This document shows positions 7,775 to 15,428 of a stretch of 64,000 bases of DNA, piece by piece. Position 1 is the first letter of the stretch. Every line of letters begins with the position of its first letter. Below the pieces are notes generated by a model, which saw only the letters and a program-made list of their open reading frames with translations, was not told the DNA's origin and ran no database searches. This stretch comes from JAZKFT01 sp963845495 (GTDB taxonomy: Bacteria; Bacteroidota; Bacteroidia; Chitinophagales; Chitinophagaceae). The stretch lies in assembly GCA_963845495.1 (NCBI GenBank), contig CAWJTH010000055.1, forward strand, positions 1-64,000. Direction: 5' to 3'. The position numbers and the translations under genes are program-made.

Positions 7775-9773
7775 ATGCATAAAAGATTTTTAATTACAAT
7801 TATTTTAATTGGTTCATTATTATTAAATGCTACATCGCAATTAAATAACAATGTAATTACCATAAAACCCGATGCCCCAATTGCAGAGATACAACCAACC
7901 ATGTGGGGTATTTTTTTTGAAGATATTAATTTAGGTGCCGATGGCGGTATTTATGCCGAGTTAATAAAAAACCGATCCTTCGAATTTGCCATGCCTATGA
8001 TGGGCTGGAAAATATTAGGAAAACCTTTAACCGAAGGTGATTTTGTGGTGGAAAACCGACAACAAACAAATACCGCCAATCCAAGATTTTTGCGGGTAAC
8101 GCTGCACAATAACGCAAAGGGAAGCATCGGATTAAGCAATGAAGGTTTCCGTGGGATGGGCATTAAAAAAGATGTACGGTACGATTTTTCAGTAATGTGC
8201 CGTCAAGCTTCGCCCAATGTAAAAATGCATATTGAATTGGTGAACGAATAAGTCTGAAAGCCTTGGTGGCACTACACTTTCATCAACCGCAACCAATGGT
8301 GAATGGATAAAAGAAACCGCAAGTTTTACGGCAAATGCAACAGAGCAAAAAGCTAAATTTAATATTTGGTTTGAAGGTGATGGGGTGATTGATTTGGATA
8401 TGGTTTCATTATTCCCAAGCGATACTTGGAAAAACAGGCCGGGCGGTATGCGTGCCGATATGGTGCAATGGTTGGCCGATTTAAAACCTGGTTTTATCCG
8501 TTTCCCAGGTGGCTGTATTGTGGAAGGTAGAGATTTGGCCAACCGATATCAATGGAAAAAAACCATCGGCCCGATTGAAGAAAGGCAATTAATTATGAAC
8601 CGTTGGAATGTTGAATTTCCAGCCCGTTCAACGCCAGATTATTTTCAAACTTTTGGATTGGGCTTTTATGAATATTTCCAATTGGCAGAAGATATTGGCG
8701 CTTCGCCTTTGCCTATTTTAAATTGCGGCATGGCTTGCCAATTTAATTCTGCTGAAGTAGTTGCTACTTCACAAATAGATCCTTACGTGCAAGACGCATT
8801 GGATTTAATTGAATTTGCCAATGGCGATACCACTACAAAATGGGGTTATTTAAGAAGTAAATTAGGACATCCCCTGCGCCATTTAATTTAAAAATGATGG
8901 GTGTCGGAAATGAAAACTGGGGTCCGCAATATTTGGAAAGAGTGGAAATTTTTACCACAGCCATTAAATCAAAATATCCCAATATTAAATTAGTAAATAG
9001 CTCTGGTACTGATCCAAACGGCGCAAGGTTTGATTTATTAAATGATGCATTACCGAGCAATGCATGCCGATATTATTGACGAACATTATTACCGTTCGAC
9101 CCAGATTGGTTTTTGCAAAATGCTAGCCGTTACGATAATTATGACCGCAATGGTCCAAAAATATTTGCAGGTGAATATGCTGCACAGAGCGATTAAAAAA
9201 TACGGACGGGCCAAACCGAAATAATTGGAAAGCAGCATTGTCAGAAGCAGCTTTTATGACCGGGCTGGAACGTAATGCTGGCGTGGTTTCCATGGCTTCG
9301 TATGCGCCGTTGTTTGCGCACATTGATGGTTGGCAATGGATGCCCTGATTTAATTTGGGTAAATAATTTGCAGAGTTATGGAACGCCAAATTATTACGTA
9401 CAAAAAATGTTTTCCAATAATAAAGCCACTACGGTAATTCCGGCATTGTTAAATGGTAAATCAATTAGTGGGCAAGACAGTATTTATGCAACTGCGGCAC
9501 TCGATAAAAAAACAAATGAACTGGTTATTAAATTGGTAAATGCTTCAAATACCCCCAAAACAAAAACAATAAATATAGAAAGTAATAAAAAATTATTAAG
9601 CCAAGCCACTATTACCGTTTTAAAATCAGAATGATTTAAAATCGGTAAATAGTTTTGATAATCCAACTGCGGTAAGTCCATCAACCCAACAATTAAATAT
9701 TAAAGGCAAACAGTTTTCAATTGATTTAGCGCCATATTCATTTATGGTATTTCGGGTGGGAATAAAACTTTAA
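7775..9773 (+). pseudogene. Alpha-N-arabinofuranosidase (GH51 with carbohydrate-binding insert), multiply frameshifted
   Basis: Joined fragments give a GH51 enzyme of about 660 residues. They comprise a signal peptide, MWGIFFEDINLGADGGIYAE, a jelly-roll insert, FIRFPGGCIVEGRD, the acid/base Glu in GVGNENWG, the nucleophile Glu in FAGEYAAQSD, and a C-terminal beta domain ending at TAA 9771-9773. The frame changes seven times, near 8250, 8873, 9057, 9095, 9195, 9343 and 9631, several at homopolymers (CCCC, AAAAAA). Coding sequence between breaks is intact and both catalytic motifs are kept. As read, no full enzyme can be made. Recent inactivation or sequence error both fit. It follows the GH43 gene and would release L-arabinose. 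Confidence 0.85.
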
Positions 9774-9783
9774 TGTTATCTTG

Positions 9784-9817
9784 AGCTTATAAAAATTAAA
9801 AGCTAGAATTTTTTTTA
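9784..9817 (+). terminator. Weak candidate terminator after GH51 gene
   Basis: AGCTT and AAGCT form a 5-bp stem with an 11-nt AT-rich loop, followed after four bases by eight T. Weak stem. Confidence 0.3.
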
Positions 9818-9917
9818 TAAAGGCTATGATGTATGTAAATAACTGAAATTATAACAAAGGCGGATAAATGGGAATGGCGAAAATTATTGAATAAAGGGTT
9901 AAATAAAAATAGATTTA

Positions 9918-11405
9918 TTATCCTTTTCCAGCCTGTATCATCCCCATCACTTTCGCCATTTTCGGATCTTTGCCCTGCCGTATAAAATTGCTGCTGGGCG
10001 GCACGTACACATCGGGCAAAATGCCGCGGCCATTGTGTTTGGCCGTACTGTCTAGCACCATGCGGTACAGCGGTAAGCGTACCCGCAAGCCGGTGTTGGG
10101 TAAATTAATGTCAGGAATATTTACGGCGTTGTTACCGTAAGCACCGCCGCCGGTTTCTTCACCCAAAACAGTTACATTTTTTTGGCCCTGCAATGGATGG
10201 ATGAAAAGCGTGGACGCACTAAACGTAAAACCGCCGGTAATAATATACACATGCCCATCAAAGTGGTTTTTGGTGATCGGTTTATACACATGGCGCTCCA
10301 ATATACTTACATGATTTCGGCCGTCCACTTTTTTATGGGTAAAAAAAATGCGGAATAAGTTAAAAGCCAAGTGCTGCTGCACATACCTGGGGTATGGAAA
10401 ATTTTTGCCGATGCCTGCCACTGTATCGGCATTATGAAACGGGTGGTTAACAATAAAACGGGTAAGCAAACTGCTTTTGTTGATGCTGCCGCCGCCGTTT
10501 TCCCGTAATTCAATGGCCAAGTTTTGGATATGTTGTTTATGTATCGTCCTAAAACTTTTGCGAAAAAATGAGCCCAATGCAGCATTGCTAAATGTGTTCA
10601 ACTTCATGATTGCCAAGCTATTAGCGGTATCAATACTAAGGCTGCGCAATTGCGACCATTTTTTTTGTTTAATGCGTTTTCGCGGTTTAAAATAAGTCAA
10701 CGTATCAAAATGCCTTCTATCAGCCGTGTCGGCCTTGGGGTTATAATTCAGTAATTGTTTTGTGGCCACGCTGCCATCAGGTTTTAGATAATTGATATCA
10801 TAATGGTCGGCTAAGCCAAAGGTGTTTTTGTATTGAATAGGGAAGCTGTAGCTGATAACCTGATATTTGAAATTGTCGTTCCAGCCATCGGTGGAAATAA
10901 ATTGATCCATGCCATCGACAATTTCCCGTGGCGTTTTGCCGTTGATGGATAAAATGATGGTGCCACGCACAATGTCGGAATCGTGCCGATAAGCGGTTGC
11001 TAACACCACCATGCTGTCGCGATCCCAAACTTTCATGGCTAGCGGAAACGTAATTTCGTAAGGATGTTTTTCGTTGTAGCGGCTCATTTTTTTGGAAGGG
11101 CGTACGCTGCTGTGGCCGCATTTTATTTTTTCGATGGCGAAGGCCAAGTGGTTGCGGAATTCCTGTTCGGTCATGGAATCGCACAAACTGTTGTAGGCTT
11201 GCTGAAAATAATAATCAACCGTGTCTTTTGGGTTGTACCAGTATTTGCCGGGATGTTTTTGCTGATAGGTAATCCAAGCAATGCGAAAATCTTCCTGCAA
11301 TTGTTCTGGCGGGAACTTTTTGTGCGGGTCGAAACCCTTCAGGCTGCTGGCGCAACCCGAAAAAACAAAGAGGCATAAAAAAGCAAGGGGAAGGTTTCGA
11401 TTCAT
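9918..11405 (-). CDS. S41 family (C-terminal processing type) peptidase lipoprotein
   Basis: A 495-aa serine protease-like protein anchored as a lipoprotein: the N-terminal hydrophobic helix ends in the lipobox VFSGCASS. The C-terminal half carries the S41 core: an ELRENGGG strand, GHVYIITGGFTFSASTLF with the probable nucleophile Ser, and VLGEETGGGAYGN followed by GRGILPDVYV, which is characteristic of TSPc/S41 proteins. A classical PDZ domain is not obvious. Residues 60-270 form an N-terminal region with a GHSSVRPSKK segment. The gene is transcribed leftward, alone, back-to-back with the trp leader. The role is unknown; family members process or degrade periplasmic proteins. Confidence 0.85.
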   Translation of the reverse strand: MNRNLPLAFLCLFVFSGCASSLKGFDPHKKFPPEQLQEDFRIAWITYQQKHPGKYWYNPKDTVDYYFQQAYNSLCDSMTEQEFRNHLAFAIEKIKCGHSSVRPSKKMSRYNEKHPYEITFPLAMKVWDRDSMVVLATAYRHDSDIVRGTIILSINGKTPREIVDGMDQFISTDGWNDNFKYQVISYSFPIQYKNTFGLADHYDINYLKPDGSVATKQLLNYNPKADTADRRHFDTLTYFKPRKRIKQKKWSQLRSLSIDTANSLAIMKLNTFSNAALGSFFRKSFRTIHKQHIQNLAIELRENGGGSINKSSLLTRFIVNHPFHNADTVAGIGKNFPYPRYVQQHLAFNLFRIFFTHKKVDGRNHVSILERHVYKPITKNHFDGHVYIITGGFTFSASTLFIHPLQGQKNVTVLGEETGGGAYGNNAVNIPDINLPNTGLRVRLPLYRMVLDSTAKHNGRGILPDVYVPPSSNFIRQGKDPKMAKVMGMIQAGKG

Positions 11406-11748
11406 CCAAAGTAAAATTACGAAGAAGATGGTTCGATGGATGTAACTGGTAAAGAAATTATTTAGAAGGTTTTTTGAACCATAAAAGACGGAAAAGATGA
11501 AGCATGAGAGATAAAGTAAAGTACTAGGTTCATTTTAATCTTCAAGCTAAATCAATTCATGGTTCTTTTTTGGAGACCAGCTTTAGTAGCAACAATTGGG
11601 CTTTTGTTGCGACGCTCAAAAACCTTGCTATTTTTTCTTTTAGGAGTGGCCGAAGGCCGGATGAGAGTGAAGTTTTCCATGGCATCATTCACTTATCAAA
11701 GTCATTTATTACAATTCAATATTTATTGCCTCGCTATTTCCTTATTTC

Positions 11749-11792
11749 TTATTTTTCTTTTCTTATTTCTTATTTTGTGTCCTCGTGGTTCA
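11749..11792. repeat. Pyrimidine tandem array with CTTATTT units
   Basis: CTTATTT recurs four times with short interruptions and runs into CCTCGTGGTTC. Part of the degenerate array families described here. Confidence 0.4.
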
Positions 11793-11801
11793 TAAAAAAA
11801 A

Positions 11802-11833
11802 TTTGGCTATGTAAAAACCAAGTTCCACATTTG
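11802..11833 (+). promoter_or_regulatory. Promoter of the trp leader/operon
   Basis: -33 element TTTG at 11802-11805 and -7 element CACATTTG at 11826-11833 (one mismatch to TAnnTTTG) are separated by 20 nt, the spacing expected for Bacteroidota primary sigma factor. The trp leader ATG follows 17 nt after the -7 element. Confidence 0.5.
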
Positions 11834-11850
11834 TGACGCAAAAACAAACA

Positions 11851-11898
11851 ATGCAACATTTACAACATAACATTTGGTGGTGGCAAGCTGAACGATAA
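11851..11898 (+). CDS. trpL: trp operon leader peptide, 15 aa with three consecutive Trp codons
   Basis: The open frame encodes MQHLQHNIWWWQAER and ends in TAA at 11896-11898. Three adjacent TGG codons (11875-11883) directly precede a region that can form mutually exclusive hairpins, the hallmark of ribosome-mediated transcription attenuation. When charged tRNA-Trp is scarce the ribosome stalls on the TGG codons and frees the TGTCGG segment (11899-11904) to act as antiterminator. The frame was read directly. It is too short to be called by ordinary gene finders. The Trp triplet, its position upstream of trpE and the downstream terminator together make this strong. Confidence 0.9.
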   Translation: MQHLQHNIWWWQAER

Positions 11899-11965
11899 TG
11901 TCGGACTGCCCTGTTATGTACAATCATATTTTAAAGGAAGCCCCGACAGTGTGTCGGGGTTTTTT
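11876..11965 (+). promoter_or_regulatory. trp attenuator (pause / antiterminator / terminator segments)
   Basis: Segment 1 covers the Trp codons, and GGCA (11882-11885) can pair with TGCC (11907-11910). Segment 2, TGTCGG (11899-11904), can pair with CCGACA (11943-11948) as a 6-bp antiterminator. Segments 3 and 4, CCCCGACA (11941-11948) and TGTCGGGG (11952-11959), make the terminator. Segment 2 is identical to the first six bases of segment 4, the classical attenuator design. The trpE start lies 108 nt beyond the T run. Confidence 0.85.
11941..11965 (+). terminator. Attenuator terminator hairpin
   Basis: A perfect 8-bp stem CCCCGACA/TGTCGGGG with a GTG loop is followed immediately by six T. 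Confidence 0.92.
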
Positions 11966-12031
11966 ATTTGGCGGTAGAAAGAAGATCAGAATGTAAGAAG
12001 CTAGAAGTTGAGAATATTAAAATCAATTCCA

Positions 12032-12056
12032 AAAGTTCCGAAGGGGCGACATCTAC
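12032..12056. repeat. Small GAAGG-core palindromic repeat before trpE
   Basis: TTCC-GAA-GGGG followed by CGACATCTAC is similar to short REP-like phrases I recall in Bacteroidota intergenic DNA and to the copy near 7716. Tentative. Confidence 0.25.
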
Positions 12057-12073
12057 GAAAAAAATAAAATCGA

Positions 12074-13534
12074 ATGAAAAAGATTCAATTATCAACCACT
12101 TGCAAAAAAATGCTGGCCGATTTGTATACGCCGGTAGGAATTTATTTAAGGCTGCGTGACAAATTCCGCGATACCATTTTGTTGGAAAGTACCGACCAAC
12201 ATGCAGGCGAAAACAGTTGGTCGTTTATCGGCATCAACGCAGTGGCTGGTATTGAAATCAAGAATTTGGGCGAAATGGAAACCAAATTTCCTGGCCAAAA
12301 AGAAACTAAAAAAGCAATAACTGACCGACTTTCTATTCCGTTGGAAATCAGCAATTACTTAGCCCAATACGAACCTACCGGTGATTGCCAAATAAAGGCT
12401 GCGCAAAGCTTTTTTGGATATTCATCGTTTGATGCCGTACAGTTTTTTGACAGCATAAAGTTTTCGGACAACGGAGAAAGAGGAACGAATATTGTCGGTA
12501 GTCTGCCATCCGCCAACCGCCAACCGCCAACTGCTTCCGCCATTCCGCTCATCCGTTATCGCCTTTACCAATATGTAATTGCCATCAATCATTTTAAAAA
12601 CGAACTATTCCTTTGCGAAAACAAAGCCGAAGGTTTAGAAAGCGATGTGCAAATTGTTGAATCGCTGATAAAAAGCAAGGATGTGCCGGCTTATCCGTTT
12701 CATATTGTGGGCGACGAAACATCCAACATGACCAACGAAGATTATATTGCCACGGTAAAAAAAGGCATTGCAGGTTGCATGCGTGGCGATGTTTTTCAGA
12801 TCGTTTTGAGCCGCCGCTTTGAGCAAAAATTTATGGGTGATGAATTTAATGTGTATCGAGCCTTGCGTAATATCAACCCTTCGCCCTACCTTTTCTTTTT
12901 TGATTATGGCGAATATAAATTGATGGGTTCTTCGCCCGAATCGCAACTGATTGTGGCCAATGGAAAAGCAACCGTTCACCCAATTGCCGGCACGTTTAGG
13001 CGCACGGGTGATGATGTTAGGGATAAAGAACTGGCCGAAGCTTTATTGAAAGACGAAAAAGAAAATGCGGAGCATGTGATGTTGGTTGATTTGGCCCGCA
13101 ACGATTTAAGTCGCCACGCCAATGAAGTAACGGTAGCCAGTTACAAACAAGTACATTATTATAGCCATGTCATCCATTTGGTGAGCGAAGTGAATGGCAA
13201 GGTGGCCGAAGGTGTTCCACCGTTCCAAATTATGGCCGATACATTTCCTGCAGGAACTTTAAGCGGTGCACCAAAATTTAAGGCCATGCAAATGATTAAC
13301 GAATATGAACCTACCCCACGTGGATATTATGGTGGTGCCATTGGTTTAATTGGTTTGGACGGCAACTTTAATCATGCCATTATGATCCGCACATTTTTAA
13401 GCCGCGATAATACATTGTTTTACCAAGCTGGTGCCGGCGTAGTGGCGAAAAGTATCCCAGAAAATGAATTGCAGGAAGTAAACAACAAATTGGGGGCTTT
13501 AAAAAAGGCAATTGAATTTGCAGGATCAATTTAA
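12074..13534 (+). CDS. trpE: Anthranilate synthase component I
   Basis: TrpE (486 aa) converts chorismate to anthranilate using ammonia delivered by TrpG, the first committed step of Trp synthesis. The N-terminal half contains the LLESTDQH segment that includes the Trp-binding LLES motif, so feedback inhibition is expected. The chorismate-binding C-terminal half has GDVFQIVLSRRF, GSSPESQL, HPIAGTFRRTG, DLARNDLSR and FPAGTLSGAPK. Residues about 143-160 (VGSLPSANRQPPTASAIP) are encoded by a 4x7-nt CYGCCAW array (12503-12530) inserted in frame in a surface loop. It is the first gene after the attenuator. The 3' end, including the stop codon, lies in another heptad array. Confidence 0.95.
   Translation: MKKIQLSTTCKKMLADLYTPVGIYLRLRDKFRDTILLESTDQHAGENSWSFIGINAVAGIEIKNLGEMETKFPGQKETKKAITDRLSIPLEISNYLAQYEPTGDCQIKAAQSFFGYSSFDAVQFFDSIKFSDNGERGTNIVGSLPSANRQPPTASAIPLIRYRLYQYVIAINHFKNELFLCENKAEGLESDVQIVESLIKSKDVPAYPFHIVGDETSNMTNEDYIATVKKGIAGCMRGDVFQIVLSRRFEQKFMGDEFNVYRALRNINPSPYLFFFDYGEYKLMGSSPESQLIVANGKATVHPIAGTFRRTGDDVRDKELAEALLKDEKENAEHVMLVDLARNDLSRHANEVTVASYKQVHYYSHVIHLVSEVNGKVAEGVPPFQIMADTFPAGTLSGAPKFKAMQMINEYEPTPRGYYGGAIGLIGLDGNFNHAIMIRTFLSRDNTLFYQAGAGVVAKSIPENELQEVNNKLGALKKAIEFAGSI
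12503..12530. repeat. 4x7-nt array inside trpE (CYGCCAW)
   Basis: One CTGCCAT and three CCGCCAA units, exactly 28 nt, followed by a partial CTGC. The same unit type occurs at 29021-29048, 33765-33792 (in purD) and 35334-35361. The array is translated in frame within trpE. Confidence 0.85.
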
Positions 13535-13555
13535 AATTAAAAAGTAAAAATTAAA
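13528..13555. repeat. Left heptad arm of trpE/trpG spacer
   Basis: Four 7-nt units of AATTAAA type. The trpE stop codon (13532-13534) lies inside the array. Complementary in kind to the right arm TTTTTAA at 13648-13675. The AT-rich composition makes chance similarity easier. Confidence 0.6.
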
Positions 13556-13647
13556 CCCGTTCAATAAAATTCCTTTAAAATAATAACATATAGTTCATTG
13601 ATTAAATATTAAAATATACTTCATTAGTAAAGATTAAATGGCAAGTA

Positions 13648-13675
13648 TTTTTAATTTTTAATTTTTAATTTTTAA
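13648..13675. repeat. Right heptad arm of trpE/trpG spacer
   Basis: Exactly four perfect TTTTTAA units, then two T, then the trpG ATG at 13678. Confidence 0.85.
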
Positions 13676-13677
13676 TT

Positions 13678-14259
13678 ATGAAGATTCTTGTTTTTGATAA
13701 TTACGACAGCTTTACCTACAACCTAGTGCATTTGGTGCAGAAAATAACGCATGAAAAAGTAGATGTATATCGCAACGATAAAATGGCGCTGGAAGAGGTG
13801 AAAAAATATGACAAGATTATTTTGTCGCCCGGCCCAGGCGTGCCAGAAGAAGCAGGTCTTTTATTGCCATTAATAAAAGAATACGCTTCCAGCAAACCTA
13901 TACTGGGCGTGTGTTTGGGGCATCAGGCCATTGGCCAGGCATTTGGCGGAACGCTTACGAATTTGTCCAGTGTTTATCATGGCGTGGCGACAAGTATCAA
14001 GATTAACGATGATAGATTAAAGGTTAAAAACGATGTGTTTTCCAATCTTCCGCAAGAAATTGAAGTAGGCCGCTACCATAGTTGGGTGGTAGATAAGGAA
14101 AATTTTCCTGCTGATTTAGAAATTACCGCCGAAGATGAAAACGGATTTATCATGGGACTACAGCATAAAACCTTTGATGTGCAAGGCGTTCAATTTCATC
14201 CAGAAAGTGTGTTGACGCCAGACGGGGAAAAGTTGATGCGGAATTGGCTGGGGAAATAA
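13678..14259 (+). CDS. trpG: Anthranilate synthase component II (glutamine amidotransferase)
   Basis: TrpG (193 aa) hydrolyses glutamine and passes ammonia to TrpE. Class I amidotransferase features are clear: DNYDSFTYNLVH at the N-terminus, the oxyanion segment SPGPGVPEEAG, the catalytic Cys in GVCLGHQAIGQAFGG, and catalytic His-Glu in VQFHPESVLTPDG. Length is normal for the free-standing subunit. The gene starts two bases after a heptad array, and its stop overlaps the start of a 4x8-nt array. Confidence 0.95.
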   Translation: MKILVFDNYDSFTYNLVHLVQKITHEKVDVYRNDKMALEEVKKYDKIILSPGPGVPEEAGLLLPLIKEYASSKPILGVCLGHQAIGQAFGGTLTNLSSVYHGVATSIKINDDRLKVKNDVFSNLPQEIEVGRYHSWVVDKENFPADLEITAEDENGFIMGLQHKTFDVQGVQFHPESVLTPDGEKLMRNWLGK

Positions 14260-14290
14260 TGTGCTGATGTGCCAATTAGCTAATGTGCTA
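14259..14290. repeat. 4x8-nt array after trpG
   Basis: Four 8-nt units of the ATGTGCTA type begin on the last base of the trpG stop codon. It is not complementary to the array that precedes trpD. Confidence 0.75.
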
Positions 14291-14324
14291 ATGGGAAGCG
14301 TCACAAAATTCCAATTAAACAAAT

Positions 14325-14352
14325 CGTAATTCGTAATTCTTAATTCGTAATT
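14325..14352. repeat. 4x7-nt array before trpD
   Basis: Three CGTAATT and one CTTAATT unit, exactly 28 nt, ending three bases before the TTG start of trpD. Confidence 0.85.
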
Positions 14353-14355
14353 ATT

Positions 14356-15348
14356 TTGAAAAAGATTCTCCAATACCTTTTTGAGCATAAAACATTGCCA
14401 AAAGCGCAAGCTAAGGAAACGCTGATAAATATTGGCCGCGGCATGTATGGCGATAGTGAAATTGCCGCATTTATTACCGTGTATTTAATGCGCAGCATTA
14501 CCATCGATGAGCTAACGGGCTTTCGCGATGCGTTGCTGGAACTCTGCGTAAAAGTAGATTTGAGCAACCACGAAACAATGGATATTGTTGGCACTGGGGG
14601 CGACGGGAAAAATACGTTTAACATTTCGACCCTAGCCTGCTTTATTGTGGCTGGCACAGGGCAAAAAGTGGCCAAACACGGAAACTACGGTGCCAGCACC
14701 ATCAGCGGCAGCAGCAACGTAATGGAACAAATGGGCTATCGCTTTTCCATAGATAACGACAAGTTAAACAATGAGTTAGCGCAAGCTGGTATTTGTTTTT
14801 TGCATGCGCCTTTATTTCACCCAGCGCTAAAAGTGGTTGGCCCGATACGTAAGCAACTGGGGCTCCGTACTTTTTTTAATATGCTGGGGCCAATGGTTAA
14901 TCCCGCCAATCCCGCCTTTCAGTTAGTGGGTGTTTACAATTTAGAAATGGCCCGCATTTATAATTATCTGCTACAACAAACCGGCAAACCGTTTACCATT
15001 ATCCACAGTTTGGATGGTTACGATGAGATTTCTTTAACGAACGACACCAAAGTGATTACCAACGAAGGCGAAAAAATCTTTACGCCCGAACATTTGGGCA
15101 AAAGAACTGTTGCACAAAGCGATATTTACGGTGGTAATTCGGTAGAAGAATCAGCCAAAATATTTAAGGATATTTTAGACGGCAAAGGAACTTGGGCGCA
15201 AAATGCCGTAGTATTGGCAAATGCGGCAATGGCTTTACAATGCACGGGAAAGTTTAGTAATTACAAAGATGCGTATTCGGCTGCAGTAGAAAGCTTGGAA
15301 AGTGGAAAGGCGAGGGGTGTGTTGGATATTCTAATAAGGTTGCAATAA
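14356..15348 (+). CDS. trpD: Anthranilate phosphoribosyltransferase
   Basis: TrpD (330 aa) joins anthranilate to PRPP to give phosphoribosylanthranilate. Diagnostic motifs: VGTGGDGKNTFNIS (PRPP/pyrophosphate loop), KHGNYGASTISGSSN (anthranilate site), and LGLRTFFNMLGPMVNPA. The start is TTG at 14356, since no upstream ATG is in frame after the repeat array, and the N-terminus MKKILQYLFEHKTL aligns with usual TrpD starts. Third gene of the attenuated operon. Confidence 0.94.
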   Translation: MKKILQYLFEHKTLPKAQAKETLINIGRGMYGDSEIAAFITVYLMRSITIDELTGFRDALLELCVKVDLSNHETMDIVGTGGDGKNTFNISTLACFIVAGTGQKVAKHGNYGASTISGSSNVMEQMGYRFSIDNDKLNNELAQAGICFLHAPLFHPALKVVGPIRKQLGLRTFFNMLGPMVNPANPAFQLVGVYNLEMARIYNYLLQQTGKPFTIIHSLDGYDEISLTNDTKVITNEGEKIFTPEHLGKRTVAQSDIYGGNSVEESAKIFKDILDGKGTWAQNAVVLANAAMALQCTGKFSNYKDAYSAAVESLESGKARGVLDILIRLQ

Positions 15349-15390
15349 ATCAATAATAAACCTTAAAGGAAGATAAAATGTAAAATAAGG

Positions 15391-15421
15391 TTGTTTTTAA
15401 AATCTTATTTTGCTAAATTTG
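15391..15421 (+). promoter_or_regulatory. Promoter of the inserted ATPase gene
   Basis: -33 TTG (15391-15393) and a perfect -7 element TAAATTTG (15414-15421) are separated by 20 nt. The ATG at 15429 is only 7 nt after the -7 element, so the transcript would be leaderless or nearly so. It gives the ATPase, and possibly trpC-trpF, expression independent of the attenuator. Confidence 0.55.
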
Positions 15422-15428
15422 TTTCATT

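Larger units (their letters stand above)
11406..11850. other. Intergenic region between S41 gene and trp leader
   Basis: Two overlapping frames at 11559-11836 exist but look non-coding, being low in complexity and full of F/L/S from poly-pyrimidine runs. The region holds an AATC...TGGTTC phrase (about 11531-11568), a GGCC-GAA-GGCC palindrome (about 11648-11658), a pyrimidine array with CTTATTT units (11749-11777) ending in CCTCGTGGTTC, and the trp promoter. Confidence 0.55.

Noticed and set aside
11559..11836. Two overlapping ORFs upstream of the trp leader
   Set aside because: They read through pyrimidine repeat arrays and the trp promoter, with no family features.
13648..13675. Heptad arrays as Shine-Dalgarno or simple microsatellite sequences
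   Set aside because: Units differ at every locus, are not purine-rich in general, also occur after stop codons and inside genes, and keep the count of four, so neither explanation fits well.
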